From: Chloroflexi bacterium GWB2_49_20
GTDB lineage: Bacteria > Chloroflexota > Anaerolineae > Anaerolineales > Villigracilaceae
Assembly: GCA_001796335.1 (NCBI GenBank)
Contig: MGMF01000001.1
Location: 294,657-358,656, forward strand
Direction: 5' to 3'
DNA length: 64,000 bases
Position numbers and translations under genes: made by a program. The notes below the pieces were generated by a model. The model saw only the letters and a program-made list of their open reading frames with translations, was not told the origin of the DNA and ran no database searches. Shown piece after piece: positions 8,638-17,872 of this stretch (position 1 is the first letter of the stretch; the number at the start of each line of letters is the position of its first letter).

Positions 8638-10026
8638 ATGTTAAACACACTTCAATTGAAACGGCTCAATCAAGCATTATCACCTAGAACTGTGGCAGTT
8701 ATCGGTGCTACAAAGGAAGTTGGGCGGGTTGGTTTTTCAATCTTAGAAAGTATCATACTAGGTGGTTTTGAAGGTAAAATCTTCCCAGTCCATCCCAGAA
8801 ATGAAGAAATACTGGGTTTGAAGGTTTATCCTAACTTGGAAGCGATAGGAGAACCAATTGATCTTGTAATAATTGCCCTCAACGAACGGAAGACTATTGA
8901 CGCATTGGAGGAGTGTGGCAGGTATGATGTTAAAGGTGCGATCTGTGTGGCCGGGGGGTTTAGCGAAGTTGGTGAAGAAGGAAAGAAATTACAGGAAAAG
9001 ATGACTATTGCCGCTGAAAAAAACAACATCATGTTGATTGGGCCTAATACACTCGGGGTTCTAAATTCAGAGAGCAAGCTCAATGCTACTTTTTGGCCTA
9101 TCACACTCGATCAGGTAAGCGGTATTTCACTTATTACTCAGAGTGGTGGAGTCGGTCAAATGGTAGGCTTCAAGATGCAAGATGAAGGCTTACCCATAAA
9201 CAAAATGATCGGGTTGGGAAATCGGGCAGTCCTGGATTTTGATGATCTTCTTCAGTATTTGAATGGCGATCCTTCTACAAAGGTGATTGGAGTTTTCCTA
9301 GAGGGTACCGAAAAAGCCCGTTCTTTTGTACAAATTGCAAGGGAATCCGTCAGTAGAAAACCAGTCGTAGTTATGAAAAGTGGCCGTTCGCTGCTTGCCA
9401 AAGAATTTTCTGTGACCCATACTGGATCAATGGCTGGTTCATACAAAATGTATCAGGATATCTTTGCACAGAGCAGTTTGCTAACTGCTGCAAGTGTAGA
9501 TGAATTAGTCAGCATTTGTAAGGCACTCTCCATTGCACCATTGCCAAAAGGTAATGGCGTTTCTGTAGTCACTCCCACTGCCGGTCCAAGCCTGATCCTT
9601 GTTGATTTACTTGACAGTATTGGGTGCAAATTCAATCCATTTTCAAGTGATACGATTAGGAATATGAAAAACCTTTTCGTTAATGTCCCAGTAATTCTAA
9701 AAAATCCTCTGGATGCCGCCTCCGCGGGTTATTCTCCTGAGACCTATGTCAAGTTGGTCGATATTGTGCTTGGCGATCCAGGAGTTGACCTGATGATTCC
9801 TATCTGGATTGAACATAAGAACCGGCGTTTTCCTGCCCTGGAATTGGCCGAATTGGTTCAGAAGCACCAGAAGCCTATACTAATTTATTATATAGGCAAC
9901 CAAAAATCCAAGCAAAATCAAAAAGATTGCCAGGAAAATGGCATCCCTTTCTACCTTTCACCAGAAGAGGTAGCCTGGGGAGCTGGTGGGATGATCAAAT
10001 ATAGGCAAATAAGGAATGGAAAATAA
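8638..10026 (+). CDS. ADP-forming acyl-CoA synthetase, alpha (CoA-binding) subunit
   Basis: This 462-aa protein has an N-terminal CoA-binding Rossmann domain (about 10-130, AVIGATKEVGRVGFSILESI) followed by two succinyl-CoA-ligase-like domains (about 140-450). The phospho-acceptor histidine of the ADP-forming acetyl-CoA synthetase family is visible in FSVTHTGSMAGS (about 258-269). These enzymes convert acyl-CoA, ADP and phosphate into free acid, CoA and ATP. The subunits are separate here, as in many archaeal ACDs, rather than fused. The downstream beta gene overlaps the end of this one. Substrate is unknown but is presumably the acyl-CoA produced by the neighbouring oxidoreductase. Confidence 0.88.
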   Translation: MLNTLQLKRLNQALSPRTVAVIGATKEVGRVGFSILESIILGGFEGKIFPVHPRNEEILGLKVYPNLEAIGEPIDLVIIALNERKTIDALEECGRYDVKGAICVAGGFSEVGEEGKKLQEKMTIAAEKNNIMLIGPNTLGVLNSESKLNATFWPITLDQVSGISLITQSGGVGQMVGFKMQDEGLPINKMIGLGNRAVLDFDDLLQYLNGDPSTKVIGVFLEGTEKARSFVQIARESVSRKPVVVMKSGRSLLAKEFSVTHTGSMAGSYKMYQDIFAQSSLLTAASVDELVSICKALSIAPLPKGNGVSVVTPTAGPSLILVDLLDSIGCKFNPFSSDTIRNMKNLFVNVPVILKNPLDAASAGYSPETYVKLVDIVLGDPGVDLMIPIWIEHKNRRFPALELAELVQKHQKPILIYYIGNQKSKQNQKDCQENGIPFYLSPEEVAWGAGGMIKYRQIRNGK

Positions 10027-10699
10027 GCCTATGGATAAGTATTTTGATAACTATCAACAAAAAGTACTTTTAGAGACGGAAGCGAAAAGAATACTTCTGT
10101 CAAAAGGCATTCCCACAACTAAATTTCAAGAGGCTTCAAATATTGAGCAAGCATTACAGGCAGCAGATGATATTGGTTATCCTGTCGTTCTCAAATCTCT
10201 TTCCAGGCAAGTGATACATAAAACAGATGTAGGTGGTGTAAAGCTAAATTTACAAACACCGCAGCAGGTGGAACAAGCCTTTCAACAAATCATGAGTCGT
10301 ATTAAACCAATAGATCCCGAAGTGAAAGTGGTTGTGCAAGAGATGATCCCGCCGGGTGTTGAAATAATCATTGGAACAACCACAGACCCACAGTTCGGAC
10401 CGGTCATTATGCTAGGTACTGGGGGTATATTCACAGAATTGCTGGATGATATCGTTTTTGGGCTCATTCCAATTTCAGAGAAAGATGGTTGGCGAATGAT
10501 GCGTTCCCTTCGAGGATATCCTCTTTTAATGGGTTATCGTGGGCAGCCAAAGGGAGATCTGGATTCATTGGTTGAGATCTTGATAAAAGTATCTGAATTG
10601 GTTTGGGAAAAGCGGGAAATTCTTGAAATTGATTTAAATCCAGTGATTGTAGGGGAATTAGGATCAGTAGTGGTTGATGCGCGTTTTGTTCTGGAATAG
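10016..10699 (+). CDS. ADP-forming acyl-CoA synthetase, beta (ATP-grasp) subunit
   Basis: This 227-aa protein is the small ATP-grasp subunit. It shows GYPVVLKSLSRQVIHKTDVGGV (about 58-79), containing the second phospho-histidine found in ACD beta subunits, and glycine-rich metal/nucleotide segments such as GTGGIFTELLDDIVFG. It completes the acyl-CoA synthetase with the preceding alpha subunit. The ATG at 10016 overlaps the alpha gene by 11 nt; an ATG at 10031 would give 222 aa, and neither has a clean ribosome site. It is the last gene of the rightward operon. Confidence 0.87.
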   Translation: MENKPMDKYFDNYQQKVLLETEAKRILLSKGIPTTKFQEASNIEQALQAADDIGYPVVLKSLSRQVIHKTDVGGVKLNLQTPQQVEQAFQQIMSRIKPIDPEVKVVVQEMIPPGVEIIIGTTTDPQFGPVIMLGTGGIFTELLDDIVFGLIPISEKDGWRMMRSLRGYPLLMGYRGQPKGDLDSLVEILIKVSELVWEKREILEIDLNPVIVGELGSVVVDARFVLE

Positions 10700-10834
10700 G
10701 TATTGCCACTTCCTTACACTACATCGTCACGAGCATATGCACGGACAAGATTTTACCGTTAAATGAATCCAATACCCAACTGTTTAAATTGGTTATTAGC
10801 AAATGTTGTAGAATGTTTCTTCTCAATAAAAAAA

Positions 10835-11239
10835 TTATATTGATAAAACAGCAACTGCCTGAAATTCAATCAATAAACCTGGATCAGCCAGGTGATTTAC
10901 TTCAACGATGGTACTTGTTGGCAAATTGGTAATAAAAAACTCTTCCCGACCTTTTACTATGTTTTTAAACTCACGGATATCCGTTGTATATACTGTGATC
11001 ATAACAATATCCTCAAGATCACCACCAGCGGCTTTTAACACCGTTAACATATTTCTTATTGCCTGACGAGTCTGTTCGAGCATATCTCCCCGACCAACAA
11101 GATTTCCGTCTTCATCTCGCGATAATTGTCCTGATAGAAATATTAGTGTATTAGGGGAATCTACCCGAATATAATGGTTGTATACACTTGAGCGAATATT
11201 GCGTAAATTTGTAGGGTTTCCTCGAATAATTTTTACCAT
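10835..11239 (-). CDS. RidA/YjgF-family imine or enamine deaminase
   Basis: This 134-aa protein has the RidA (YER057c/UK114) chorismate-mutase-like fold. Visible blocks are TLIFLSGQLSRDEDGNLVG, TRQAIRNMLTVLKAAGGDLEDIVMITVYTTDI and the C-terminal STIVEVNHLADPGLLIEFQAVA, in which the canonical substrate-binding Arg region reads PTSTIVEV rather than PARTxVEV. RidA proteins hydrolyse reactive enamines and imines and often sit in catabolic operons for amino compounds. It is the last gene of a reverse-strand group with a cupin, a ThDP enzyme and an SDR, and a second RidA gene lies at 18.1 kb. AAAGGA precedes the ATG. Confidence 0.88.
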   Translation of the reverse strand: MVKIIRGNPTNLRNIRSSVYNHYIRVDSPNTLIFLSGQLSRDEDGNLVGRGDMLEQTRQAIRNMLTVLKAAGGDLEDIVMITVYTTDIREFKNIVKGREEFFITNLPTSTIVEVNHLADPGLLIEFQAVAVLSI

Positions 11240-11440
11240 AATATATTCCTTTGTTTTTTTTATGATCCTTATTAGTCAAGAATTTATATTTTTAAAACCA
11301 ATTATCCAGAAACTAGAAAACTAAAACCCTGTGTGAATAGATAACTTCTCCAGAAATTTCTTAATCTGAATAATCCAATGTGGAAATTAAATTCACAGTA
11401 ACTCTCGATTCAAATTAGCAGATTGAGAAATTATGAAAAT

Positions 11441-11785
11441 CTACCGAAGGTGTGGAGAAGTTATTACAAGCGCGACTACTCCTTCCTCACCTTCATTCAG
11501 TGTTGCATGACTTTCTTTTGGCGATAAATATGCAGCCATCCCTGAACTTAGGATTTCTTTCTCGCCATCTCCTCCAATCATGGTTAATCGACCACTAAGA
11601 ATAAAAAACAACTGCTCGGATTTTTCATGTGAGTGCATGTCACTTCCGCTACCGACAGGTCCAAATGAAACTTGAATTGTTAAGTGATCTGAGTTTTCTG
11701 GTCCCAAAACATCCACAACGGTTAAATTACCAAAATGATTATCAGGTTTAAACGCTTTCTTGTTATTTGTGTCAATTACTTTCAT
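11441..11785 (-). CDS. Small single-domain cupin
   Basis: This 114-aa protein has the two cupin motifs: GSDMHSHEKSEQLFFILSGRL (about 49-69), with the His-x-His and Glu metal ligands, and a second motif near AAYLSPKESHATLNEGEEG with the distal His. It is expected to bind a divalent metal in a beta-barrel and to act as a small isomerase, oxygenase or sugar/acid-binding protein. No substrate can be assigned. It lies 13 nt downstream of the ThDP-enzyme gene in the same transcript direction. Confidence 0.82.
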   Translation of the reverse strand: MKVIDTNNKKAFKPDNHFGNLTVVDVLGPENSDHLTIQVSFGPVGSGSDMHSHEKSEQLFFILSGRLTMIGGDGEKEILSSGMAAYLSPKESHATLNEGEEGVVALVITSPHLR

Positions 11786-11798
11786 TTCTTTTTATCCT

Positions 11799-13466
11799 TT
11801 ATTCCTTAGAAAATTCTTGCATATATCTGCTTTCGACAGATGCAATTTGAACATTCAATACGGATGGAAGTCCACTATTCATTGCGTTTAGTAAAGCATT
11901 CCCGATCTGCATAGGAGAATTAACTAATTCGCCATATCCACCTAGAACCTCTGAAATACGCTCATAATTACGGAATTCTAAATTGGTAGAGAAAGTACGT
12001 CCATAAATTCGTTTTTGGGGGAGAGAAATTGCTCCCCATGATGCATCATTTCCAATTGCTATGATTAATGGAATTCCATAACGCGAAGCGGTATCAAGTT
12101 CCATGCAATGATAACCAAACCCTCCATCTCCAACGATGACTACGACCGTTTCATTTGGTCTGGCAAGTTTAGCAGCTAAACCATATGGAATCTCTGCTCC
12201 TAGTGTTCCTGATTGTCCAGCTCTTAGGTAACTACCTGGTTGATATGCGCGGTAGTAAGCATCAGCCCAAAAATCTATATTTCCATGACTACTGATCAAG
12301 ACGGATTTTCGTGGAAGGATCTCAAAAATCCCTTTCAGGAAATGCAATGGATGCATAGGTACAATTTCTTTTGATAATGTTTCCTCATTTTCTCTTTCCC
12401 AATTGCTACGAGCTTGTTCTAAATCTGACAACCAATGATTTGACCGTTTGTGTTTTACAATTGCTGTTTTTGTAAGTTGATGAAGTGCGGATTGTGCATC
12501 TGCAACGATACCTAGGTGTACTGGTCTGTAACGACCAATTTCATTTGCTTCTATATCAACTTGGATTATTTTTACATTTCTATTGAGAGAAGCCGGATTA
12601 CCGAAATTTAGGTCAAAGTCTAACCTATGACCTAGTAAAATTAACAAATCAGTTTCTTTTAAAGCATCTTTTAGAACAGGGTTTGCTGAAATATATCCAG
12701 GTCCAAAATATAAAGGGTGGTTTTCTGGGACTGCTCCACGTCCACCTCGGGCTAAAAAGAACGGTAATTCATACAAATCTATCAATGCTTTAAATTCATT
12801 AAAAGCACTTGACCAAAATATTCCGCTACCTCCTATTACTAATGGTCTTTCTGAATTATTAATTAATTCAACTGCACGTTTTATGTCCTTTGGGTCGCCC
12901 TGTGGTCTGCTGTGTGATCGTGAATTTAATGGATCATGAGGTTCAAATTCACTTCGTTCAATTTGATGACGTAATACTTCGCTAGGAAATTCGAGGAATA
13001 CCGGGCCAGGTCTTCCTGACAGAGCGTTTCTAAAAGCTCCAGATATGTATTCGGGTATCCTTTTCGTTTCTTTAACTGACTTTGCCCATTTTGTAATAGG
13101 CGAAACAAGTGGTATTGGATCAATAGCCATACCAGCTTGCATATCTTGCATTGACTGATTGACTTGTCCAGATATGACTATAATTGGAGATGTAGCTAAA
13201 TGAGCAGTAAATATGCCAGTAATGACATTAGTTAAACCTGGTCCTAAAGTAGTTAGGACAACACCAGGGTTTCCAGTTGTGCGAGCCCATCCATCAGCCA
13301 TAAAGACCGCCGCAGCTTCATGGCGGGTGTGGATAATCTGTATTCCAATTTCTTCACAAGCTCGATAAATGGGATTTAGAACACCTCCTGAGACAGAAAA
13401 TATATATTTTATTCCCTCATTCTTTAACGCTTGCGCGATTAGGTATCCACCATCTATTTGATACAT
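11799..13466 (-). CDS. Thiamine-diphosphate-dependent enzyme of the acetolactate synthase/decarboxylase family
   Basis: This 555-aa protein has the three ThDP domains: pyrimidine domain (about 1-170, with the activating Glu in HTRHEAAAVFMADGWAR), central domain (about 190-325) and pyrophosphate domain (about 370-545). The latter contains GDGGFGYHCMELDTASRYG and GNDASWG for Mg-ThDP binding. It resembles acetolactate synthase large subunits, but no regulatory subunit gene is nearby and leucine/isoleucine genes are absent, so a catabolic 2-oxoacid lyase or decarboxylase is more likely. An oxalyl-CoA decarboxylase-like or sulfoacetaldehyde-type role cannot be excluded. The SDR gene is 11 nt upstream and the cupin 13 nt downstream, indicating an operon. 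Confidence 0.85.
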   Translation of the reverse strand: MYQIDGGYLIAQALKNEGIKYIFSVSGGVLNPIYRACEEIGIQIIHTRHEAAAVFMADGWARTTGNPGVVLTTLGPGLTNVITGIFTAHLATSPIIVISGQVNQSMQDMQAGMAIDPIPLVSPITKWAKSVKETKRIPEYISGAFRNALSGRPGPVFLEFPSEVLRHQIERSEFEPHDPLNSRSHSRPQGDPKDIKRAVELINNSERPLVIGGSGIFWSSAFNEFKALIDLYELPFFLARGGRGAVPENHPLYFGPGYISANPVLKDALKETDLLILLGHRLDFDLNFGNPASLNRNVKIIQVDIEANEIGRYRPVHLGIVADAQSALHQLTKTAIVKHKRSNHWLSDLEQARSNWERENEETLSKEIVPMHPLHFLKGIFEILPRKSVLISSHGNIDFWADAYYRAYQPGSYLRAGQSGTLGAEIPYGLAAKLARPNETVVVIVGDGGFGYHCMELDTASRYGIPLIIAIGNDASWGAISLPQKRIYGRTFSTNLEFRNYERISEVLGGYGELVNSPMQIGNALLNAMNSGLPSVLNVQIASVESRYMQEFSKE

Positions 13467-13477
13467 AATAATCCCTT

Positions 13478-14263
13478 TTATGCCACTGCTTTTCCGCCAT
13501 CGACTTGTATTATATCTCCTGTAATAAAGGAGCCACGGTCGGAAACTAGAAAAGTAATCAGATCTCCCATATCTTTAGGATCCCCGAATCGATGAAGAGG
13601 AATCAAGTTTAGCCAGTGTTCTTCAGCATCCTTCAGACTAATTCCTTGATGTTGAGATGTTGTTTCTATGGCCTCCTCCAACCGGTTGGTCATAATAGGG
13701 CCGGGACAAACTGTGTTTACAAGTATATTATCCGGGGCGAGTTCGACTGCTAAGTTCAATGCTAATCCATTGATAAAATGCCGAGTTGCATCAGAAATTA
13801 CCAATCCTGGTTGGGGTTTTTTGACACCAACAGTTGTAATATTAATTATCCTTCCCCCACCACGTTTCTTCATGTGAGGGATTACCAATCGACATAAACG
13901 GATTACTCCCATCACCTCAATCTCTAAAGAATCTAACCAATCTTGTTCAGTTACTTTCATAAATGAACCCAATGCAGGTCCACCAGAGTTATTAATTAAT
14001 ATATCTATTCCTCCAAATATTTCCACTGTCTTTTCGACAACCTTCTCTAATTCATTAGGATTTCTCAAGTTGGCAACAATACAATGAACTTTCCCTCGGT
14101 TATTCCGAGAAATCATTTTTGCTGCATTATCTAAGGTTTCTTGGTTGCGAGAAAAAATAGATACATCTGCTCCTTCGCGAGTCAAGGCATAAGCAGTTGC
14201 AAATCCTAAGCCTTGACTTCCACCCGCAATTAATGCGACTTTTCCTTCTAGACCAAATTCCAT
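13478..14263 (-). CDS. SDR-family oxidoreductase with a non-canonical active site
   Basis: This 261-aa protein has the classical SDR cofactor loop ALIAGGSQGLGFATAYAL (about 10-27), the NNSGGPALG segment and the C-terminal PGPIMTN and IQVDGG blocks. The catalytic Ser-Tyr-Lys triad is not conserved: after IINITTVGV the expected Y-x-x-x-K reads S-D-A-T-R. A subgroup of 3-oxoacyl-reductase-like SDRs has such an S-N/D-x-x-R variant, so it may still be an enzyme with altered chemistry. It is the first gene of the reverse-strand group (SDR, ThDP enzyme, cupin, RidA), with GGAGG about 7 nt before the ATG. Confidence 0.86.
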   Translation of the reverse strand: MEFGLEGKVALIAGGSQGLGFATAYALTREGADVSIFSRNQETLDNAAKMISRNNRGKVHCIVANLRNPNELEKVVEKTVEIFGGIDILINNSGGPALGSFMKVTEQDWLDSLEIEVMGVIRLCRLVIPHMKKRGGGRIINITTVGVKKPQPGLVISDATRHFINGLALNLAVELAPDNILVNTVCPGPIMTNRLEEAIETTSQHQGISLKDAEEHWLNLIPLHRFGDPKDMGDLITFLVSDRGSFITGDIIQVDGGKAVA

Positions 14264-14927
14264 ATGACCTCCTTGTGATTTCCAGTTCTCTTATTATTAT
14301 ATACGACGTGAAATTATCAAGACATGTCATGATATTTAAGATACTTATGTTATTAATAGAAATAAAAATTAAATCCCAAAAGAAATGGGGTGCTATTTGA
14401 ATTTTTGTTTTTGATTTTTTCAACCCAATCACGAAACATAATTAACATATTTGATTTATTAGTAAGATTCGCAATAAAAATAGTGGGGAAAAGATTGAAA
14501 TGTAAAAATGAACTATATTTATCTCGCAATATGATTGTCAATATTGTTAAAACAGTCTGAATGTATTTTTTATCCATACGTACCTATAAATATACTAGTT
14601 TCAAAAGTTTTCAAAAGTGTTTGAGCACTTTTCCTTCAACTCTTCAGATCGATAAACGATATATTTTGTTAGGAGACTTGGCTTTGAGAAGTCAAAATCG
14701 AATAGATTGAAATAAATAATAAATCTGAATAATACTGATTGATCATAAAATTAAACCCATCGATCATACAATTTTACTAGGTGATGGAGACAGAAGAGTA
14801 GACTCAAAAAAAACATTGGATCCAAAATAAATATACTCGTCAAATAACATATGTTACTTGTAATGTTAAGTCATGAATGATGAATAATTCCTTTTGCTTT
14901 AACCTATGAAGCATCCCCGAGAACCAG
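14264..14927. other. AT-rich divergent intergenic region
   Basis: Between the leftward SDR gene and the rightward importer there is over 660 nt with no credible gene before the conserved element at 14928. Small frames on both strands lack ribosome sites and family signal. It should hold the SDR-operon promoter, but I cannot pick a confident -35/-10 pair. Confidence 0.4.
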
Positions 14928-15030
14928 ATATGACTTTCGTCAAGAGATACTAAGACATAAGTCACTAAGTTTTGTATAAAAAATCTTATACAATTTCTAT
15001 ATCGTGAAATAGTTTCACGTAGATGAAATT
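14928..15030 (+). promoter_or_regulatory. Shared upstream element with IclR-box-like palindrome, copy 2
   Basis: Second copy of the element at 1976-2080. Here the palindrome is extended and perfect: CGTGAAA-TAG-TTTCACG at 15003-15019 (17 bp). The ABC importer start is 82 nt downstream. Shared sequence outside the palindrome suggests that promoter plus operator were duplicated as a block. Confidence 0.7.
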
Positions 15031-15111
15031 GTACCATAGAATATCTAATTTAATAAGGTCTTCAAACAAAATCATACCGAAACATATAATGTTTCAGGAG
15101 GTTCTATTATT

Positions 15112-15879
15112 ATGATTAGCTTGGTGGATGTCAGTAAGACTTATGAGGGGAAACATGCTGAAAAGGTACTCGCGGTAAAGAGTATTAATCTCGATGTCCA
15201 AGAGCGGGAGTTTATTACAATAGTTGGACCAAGTGGATGCGGAAAAAGCACATTGTTGAATATGATCGTTGGACTCCTGCCGATAACATCCGGGAAAATA
15301 TTATTTAATGATGAATTGGTGGTTGGTCCACGAAAAGATGTTGGTATGGTTTTTCAACGACCACTCTTATTACCCTGGCGAAATATTCTACAGAATGTTC
15401 TTTTGCCAATAGAAATTTTAGGAAGATCAAATTCTGATTACCAAGAAGAAGCTCTTAAGCTCCTGGAGCTTGTAGGTCTATCAGGATTTGAAAATAAGTC
15501 ACCATGGGAACTTTCCGGGGGGATGCAGCAGAGGGCGTCCATATGCCGAGCATTGATTCATGATCCAACGCTTATCATTATGGATGAACCTTTTGGGGCA
15601 TTAGATGCCATGACTCGTGATGAAATGGGGATTGAACTCCTTCGTATTTGGCAAGAACGACAAAAAACAGTTCTATTTGTTACACATAGTATTAGGGAAG
15701 CTGTATTATTGGCGGACAAAGTGATTGTGCTGACAGCACGACCTTGTCTAATCCAAGAAATAGTCAAAATTGACCTTCCAAGACCGCGTACAAGCGATAC
15801 TGAATTTACAACAGAGTATGACACTTATGTAAAAGAGATTCGCAAGATGATCTATGAATGCGGAGGAAAAGCTTCATGA
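15112..15879 (+). CDS. ABC transporter ATPase of the nitrate/sulfonate/taurine/pyrimidine class
   Basis: This 255-aa protein is an SsuB/TauB/ThiZ-type ATPase. It shows Walker A GPSGCGKST (about 43-51), the Q-loop in VFQRPLLLPWRNI, the signature LSGGMQQR, Walker B LIIMDEPFGALD and the H-loop THSIREA. CAGGAGG lies just upstream of the ATG. Its stop overlaps the permease start (ATGA). It energises import of a small organic molecule from the cytoplasmic face. Confidence 0.93.
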   Translation: MISLVDVSKTYEGKHAEKVLAVKSINLDVQEREFITIVGPSGCGKSTLLNMIVGLLPITSGKILFNDELVVGPRKDVGMVFQRPLLLPWRNILQNVLLPIEILGRSNSDYQEEALKLLELVGLSGFENKSPWELSGGMQQRASICRALIHDPTLIIMDEPFGALDAMTRDEMGIELLRIWQERQKTVLFVTHSIREAVLLADKVIVLTARPCLIQEIVKIDLPRPRTSDTEFTTEYDTYVKEIRKMIYECGGKAS

Positions 15880-16694
15880 ATCAAAAACCAACCAATAGTT
15901 CTGGTCGGGAAAGCCTCTTTTCTAAAATCGTCAACTTGCCAAAAGGAACAATTCAAAATAGATTGTTACCTGCTATCACTTTCATTATCCTTATTATTCT
16001 TTGGGAGTTAGTAACAAAAGTTGCAGATCTTCCTGTTTGGTTACTTCCTGCTCCGAGTGATATTGTGAAATCACTGGTTGGAAGAAATGATATGTTCATG
16101 CACACTTGGGTTACTTTCTACGAGACGATTTTAGGTTTTTTGTTAGCAATTTTAATTGGTGTACCACTTGCTGTTTTAGTAAATTCCTCCCCATTGATAT
16201 CCAATACGATATACCCTCTGATTCTAATAACTCAATCAATTCCAAAAGTTGCCTTTGCCCCAATTTTATTGATATGGGTTGGTTATGGAATTGTTCCAAA
16301 AATAATAATTGCATTTTTAGTAGCTTTCTTCCCAGTTGTTATCGATACTGCGACCGGCCTAAACAGTCCATCTCCAGAATTAATTAATCTTGCAAGACAA
16401 CTTAATGCCAGCAAAATTCAGATATATACCAAAATACGCTTTCCCTCTGCGCTGCCTCATTTCTTTTCTGGGTTAAAGGTTGCGATTACTCTTTCTGTAA
16501 TTGGAGCAGTTATTGGGGAATTTGTTGGATCTGATGTTGGTTTAGGTTATATCGTTATTATGGCTACTTCTCAATTTAAAACCCCACTTTCATTTGCAGC
16601 TATGTTGTTATTAGCTCTTATGGGAATTGTTCTCTTTTTTGTAATTGCCCTTATCGAAAAATTGTCAATCCCTTGGTATGGTCGTGGGGAATGA
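15876..16694 (+). CDS. ABC transporter permease, SsuC/TauC/ThiX type
   Basis: From the ATG at 15876 (overlapping the ATPase stop by 4 nt, GGAGG 9 nt upstream) this is 272 aa with about six hydrophobic membrane segments. It carries the binding-protein-dependent transport signature region around INLARQLNASKIQIYTKIRFPSALP, the EAA loop that contacts the ATPase. An alternative ATG at 15858 would add six residues but has no better ribosome site. It pairs with the adjacent ATPase and lipoprotein. Confidence 0.92.
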   Translation: MNQKPTNSSGRESLFSKIVNLPKGTIQNRLLPAITFIILIILWELVTKVADLPVWLLPAPSDIVKSLVGRNDMFMHTWVTFYETILGFLLAILIGVPLAVLVNSSPLISNTIYPLILITQSIPKVAFAPILLIWVGYGIVPKIIIAFLVAFFPVVIDTATGLNSPSPELINLARQLNASKIQIYTKIRFPSALPHFFSGLKVAITLSVIGAVIGEFVGSDVGLGYIVIMATSQFKTPLSFAAMLLLALMGIVLFFVIALIEKLSIPWYGRGE

Positions 16695-16823
16695 ATAATA
16701 ATTAATAATCACTAGGAGGTGTTTATGAATTAATTTGTTGATACGAACCAATGTTTCTTGATGAAAACTTGATCAATTTCTTTATCTATAACCAAAACTA
16801 TTAGGCTAGAGGAGAAGGAAAGA

Positions 16824-17858
16824 ATGTTATCAAATCAGAAACGTTTTATTAGTGTTGTTATATCGATTATCCTCATGGTAGTCTTTGTGCTAAGCGCAAG
16901 TGGATGTGCCCAAAAGACACCAGTTGAATCCAATAAACCAGATCGAGTGATATTTGCCCTGGATTGGGTAATATTCGGACGTCATACTCCATACTTTGTA
17001 GCTTTGGATAAAGGATACTTTACTGATAATAATATTGACGTAACTATCTTGCGAGGATACGGTTCGGTAGATTCAATCAAACGTTTAGCTTCAGGAAAAG
17101 CAGACTTTGTTTTGGCAGATATGGGTGGATTAGTTTTAGCCAGAGCGAATGAGAATGTCAAAGCCAAAACGGTATTCATGGCATATGGGAAAAACGGACA
17201 TGCAGTCTTCTTCCTCGAAGGATCTGGGATTGAAACACCGCAAGATCTGGTTGGAAAGACCATCGCTGGAGCTCCAGGTGCTACAGTTACAGCTCTCTTC
17301 CCGGGTTTCCTTAGGGCAAATAATATCGATCCTGCCGATGTAAATATTATCAACACTGATGCAGCTTCTTTAAATGCTCTCCTCCTTTCAAAAGGAGCAG
17401 ATGGCATGCTTGATTTCAATTTCAACCAGGTTCAATTAGAGAAGACCGGAAAAGAACAAGGATTAGTACCTAATAACTTTATGTACGCAGATTACAATTT
17501 TGCTTTTTACGCGAATGGGATCATAACCACTGATGATATGATCGCCAATGATCCCGACTTGGTTACAAGGTTTGTGGATGCAATATATAAGGGTTTTACT
17601 TACACATTTGAAAATCCTGATGAATCTTGTACCATTATGAATAAATATAACCCCGATATCGACGTTGATGTGTGTAAAGGCGAGGTAGTAGAATTAAAGA
17701 AACTTGTCGTTACACCAGAAGCAGAAGAAAAGGGAATTGGTTTTATGAGTTTGGAGAAAGTTCAAAAAACCATTGATATATTACGTGAATTTATGGGTTT
17801 CACCGGGGAAATCAACCCAACTGATCTATTTACAATTGAATTCTTACCCAAGAAATAG
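16824..17858 (+). CDS. NMT1/SsuA-type ABC substrate-binding lipoprotein
   Basis: This 344-aa protein has a signal peptide and lipobox ending in SASGC with lipid-anchored Cys28. The mature part is an NMT1/THI5-like periplasmic-binding fold: FALDWVIFGRHTPYFVALDKGYF at the start and LVGKTIAGAPGATVTALFPGFL in the hinge region are typical. Proteins of this class bind sulfonates, nitrate, pyrimidines or related small molecules. No TPP-riboswitch core is visible upstream of the importer, so thiamine-precursor uptake is not specially supported. Neighbouring catabolic genes suggest that its ligand is the pathway substrate. Confidence 0.9.
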   Translation: MLSNQKRFISVVISIILMVVFVLSASGCAQKTPVESNKPDRVIFALDWVIFGRHTPYFVALDKGYFTDNNIDVTILRGYGSVDSIKRLASGKADFVLADMGGLVLARANENVKAKTVFMAYGKNGHAVFFLEGSGIETPQDLVGKTIAGAPGATVTALFPGFLRANNIDPADVNIINTDAASLNALLLSKGADGMLDFNFNQVQLEKTGKEQGLVPNNFMYADYNFAFYANGIITTDDMIANDPDLVTRFVDAIYKGFTYTFENPDESCTIMNKYNPDIDVDVCKGEVVELKKLVVTPEAEEKGIGFMSLEKVQKTIDILREFMGFTGEINPTDLFTIEFLPKK

Positions 17859-17872
17859 AGCAGTTAATCACA

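Noticed and set aside
11799..13466. Biosynthetic acetolactate synthase (ilvB)
   Set aside because: No small subunit or branched-chain biosynthesis genes are nearby, and the operon partners are RidA, cupin and SDR.
15031..15111. Possible TPP riboswitch before the NMT1-type importer
   Set aside because: The conserved CTGAGA and ACCTGATC segments of the riboswitch are not present in the leader.
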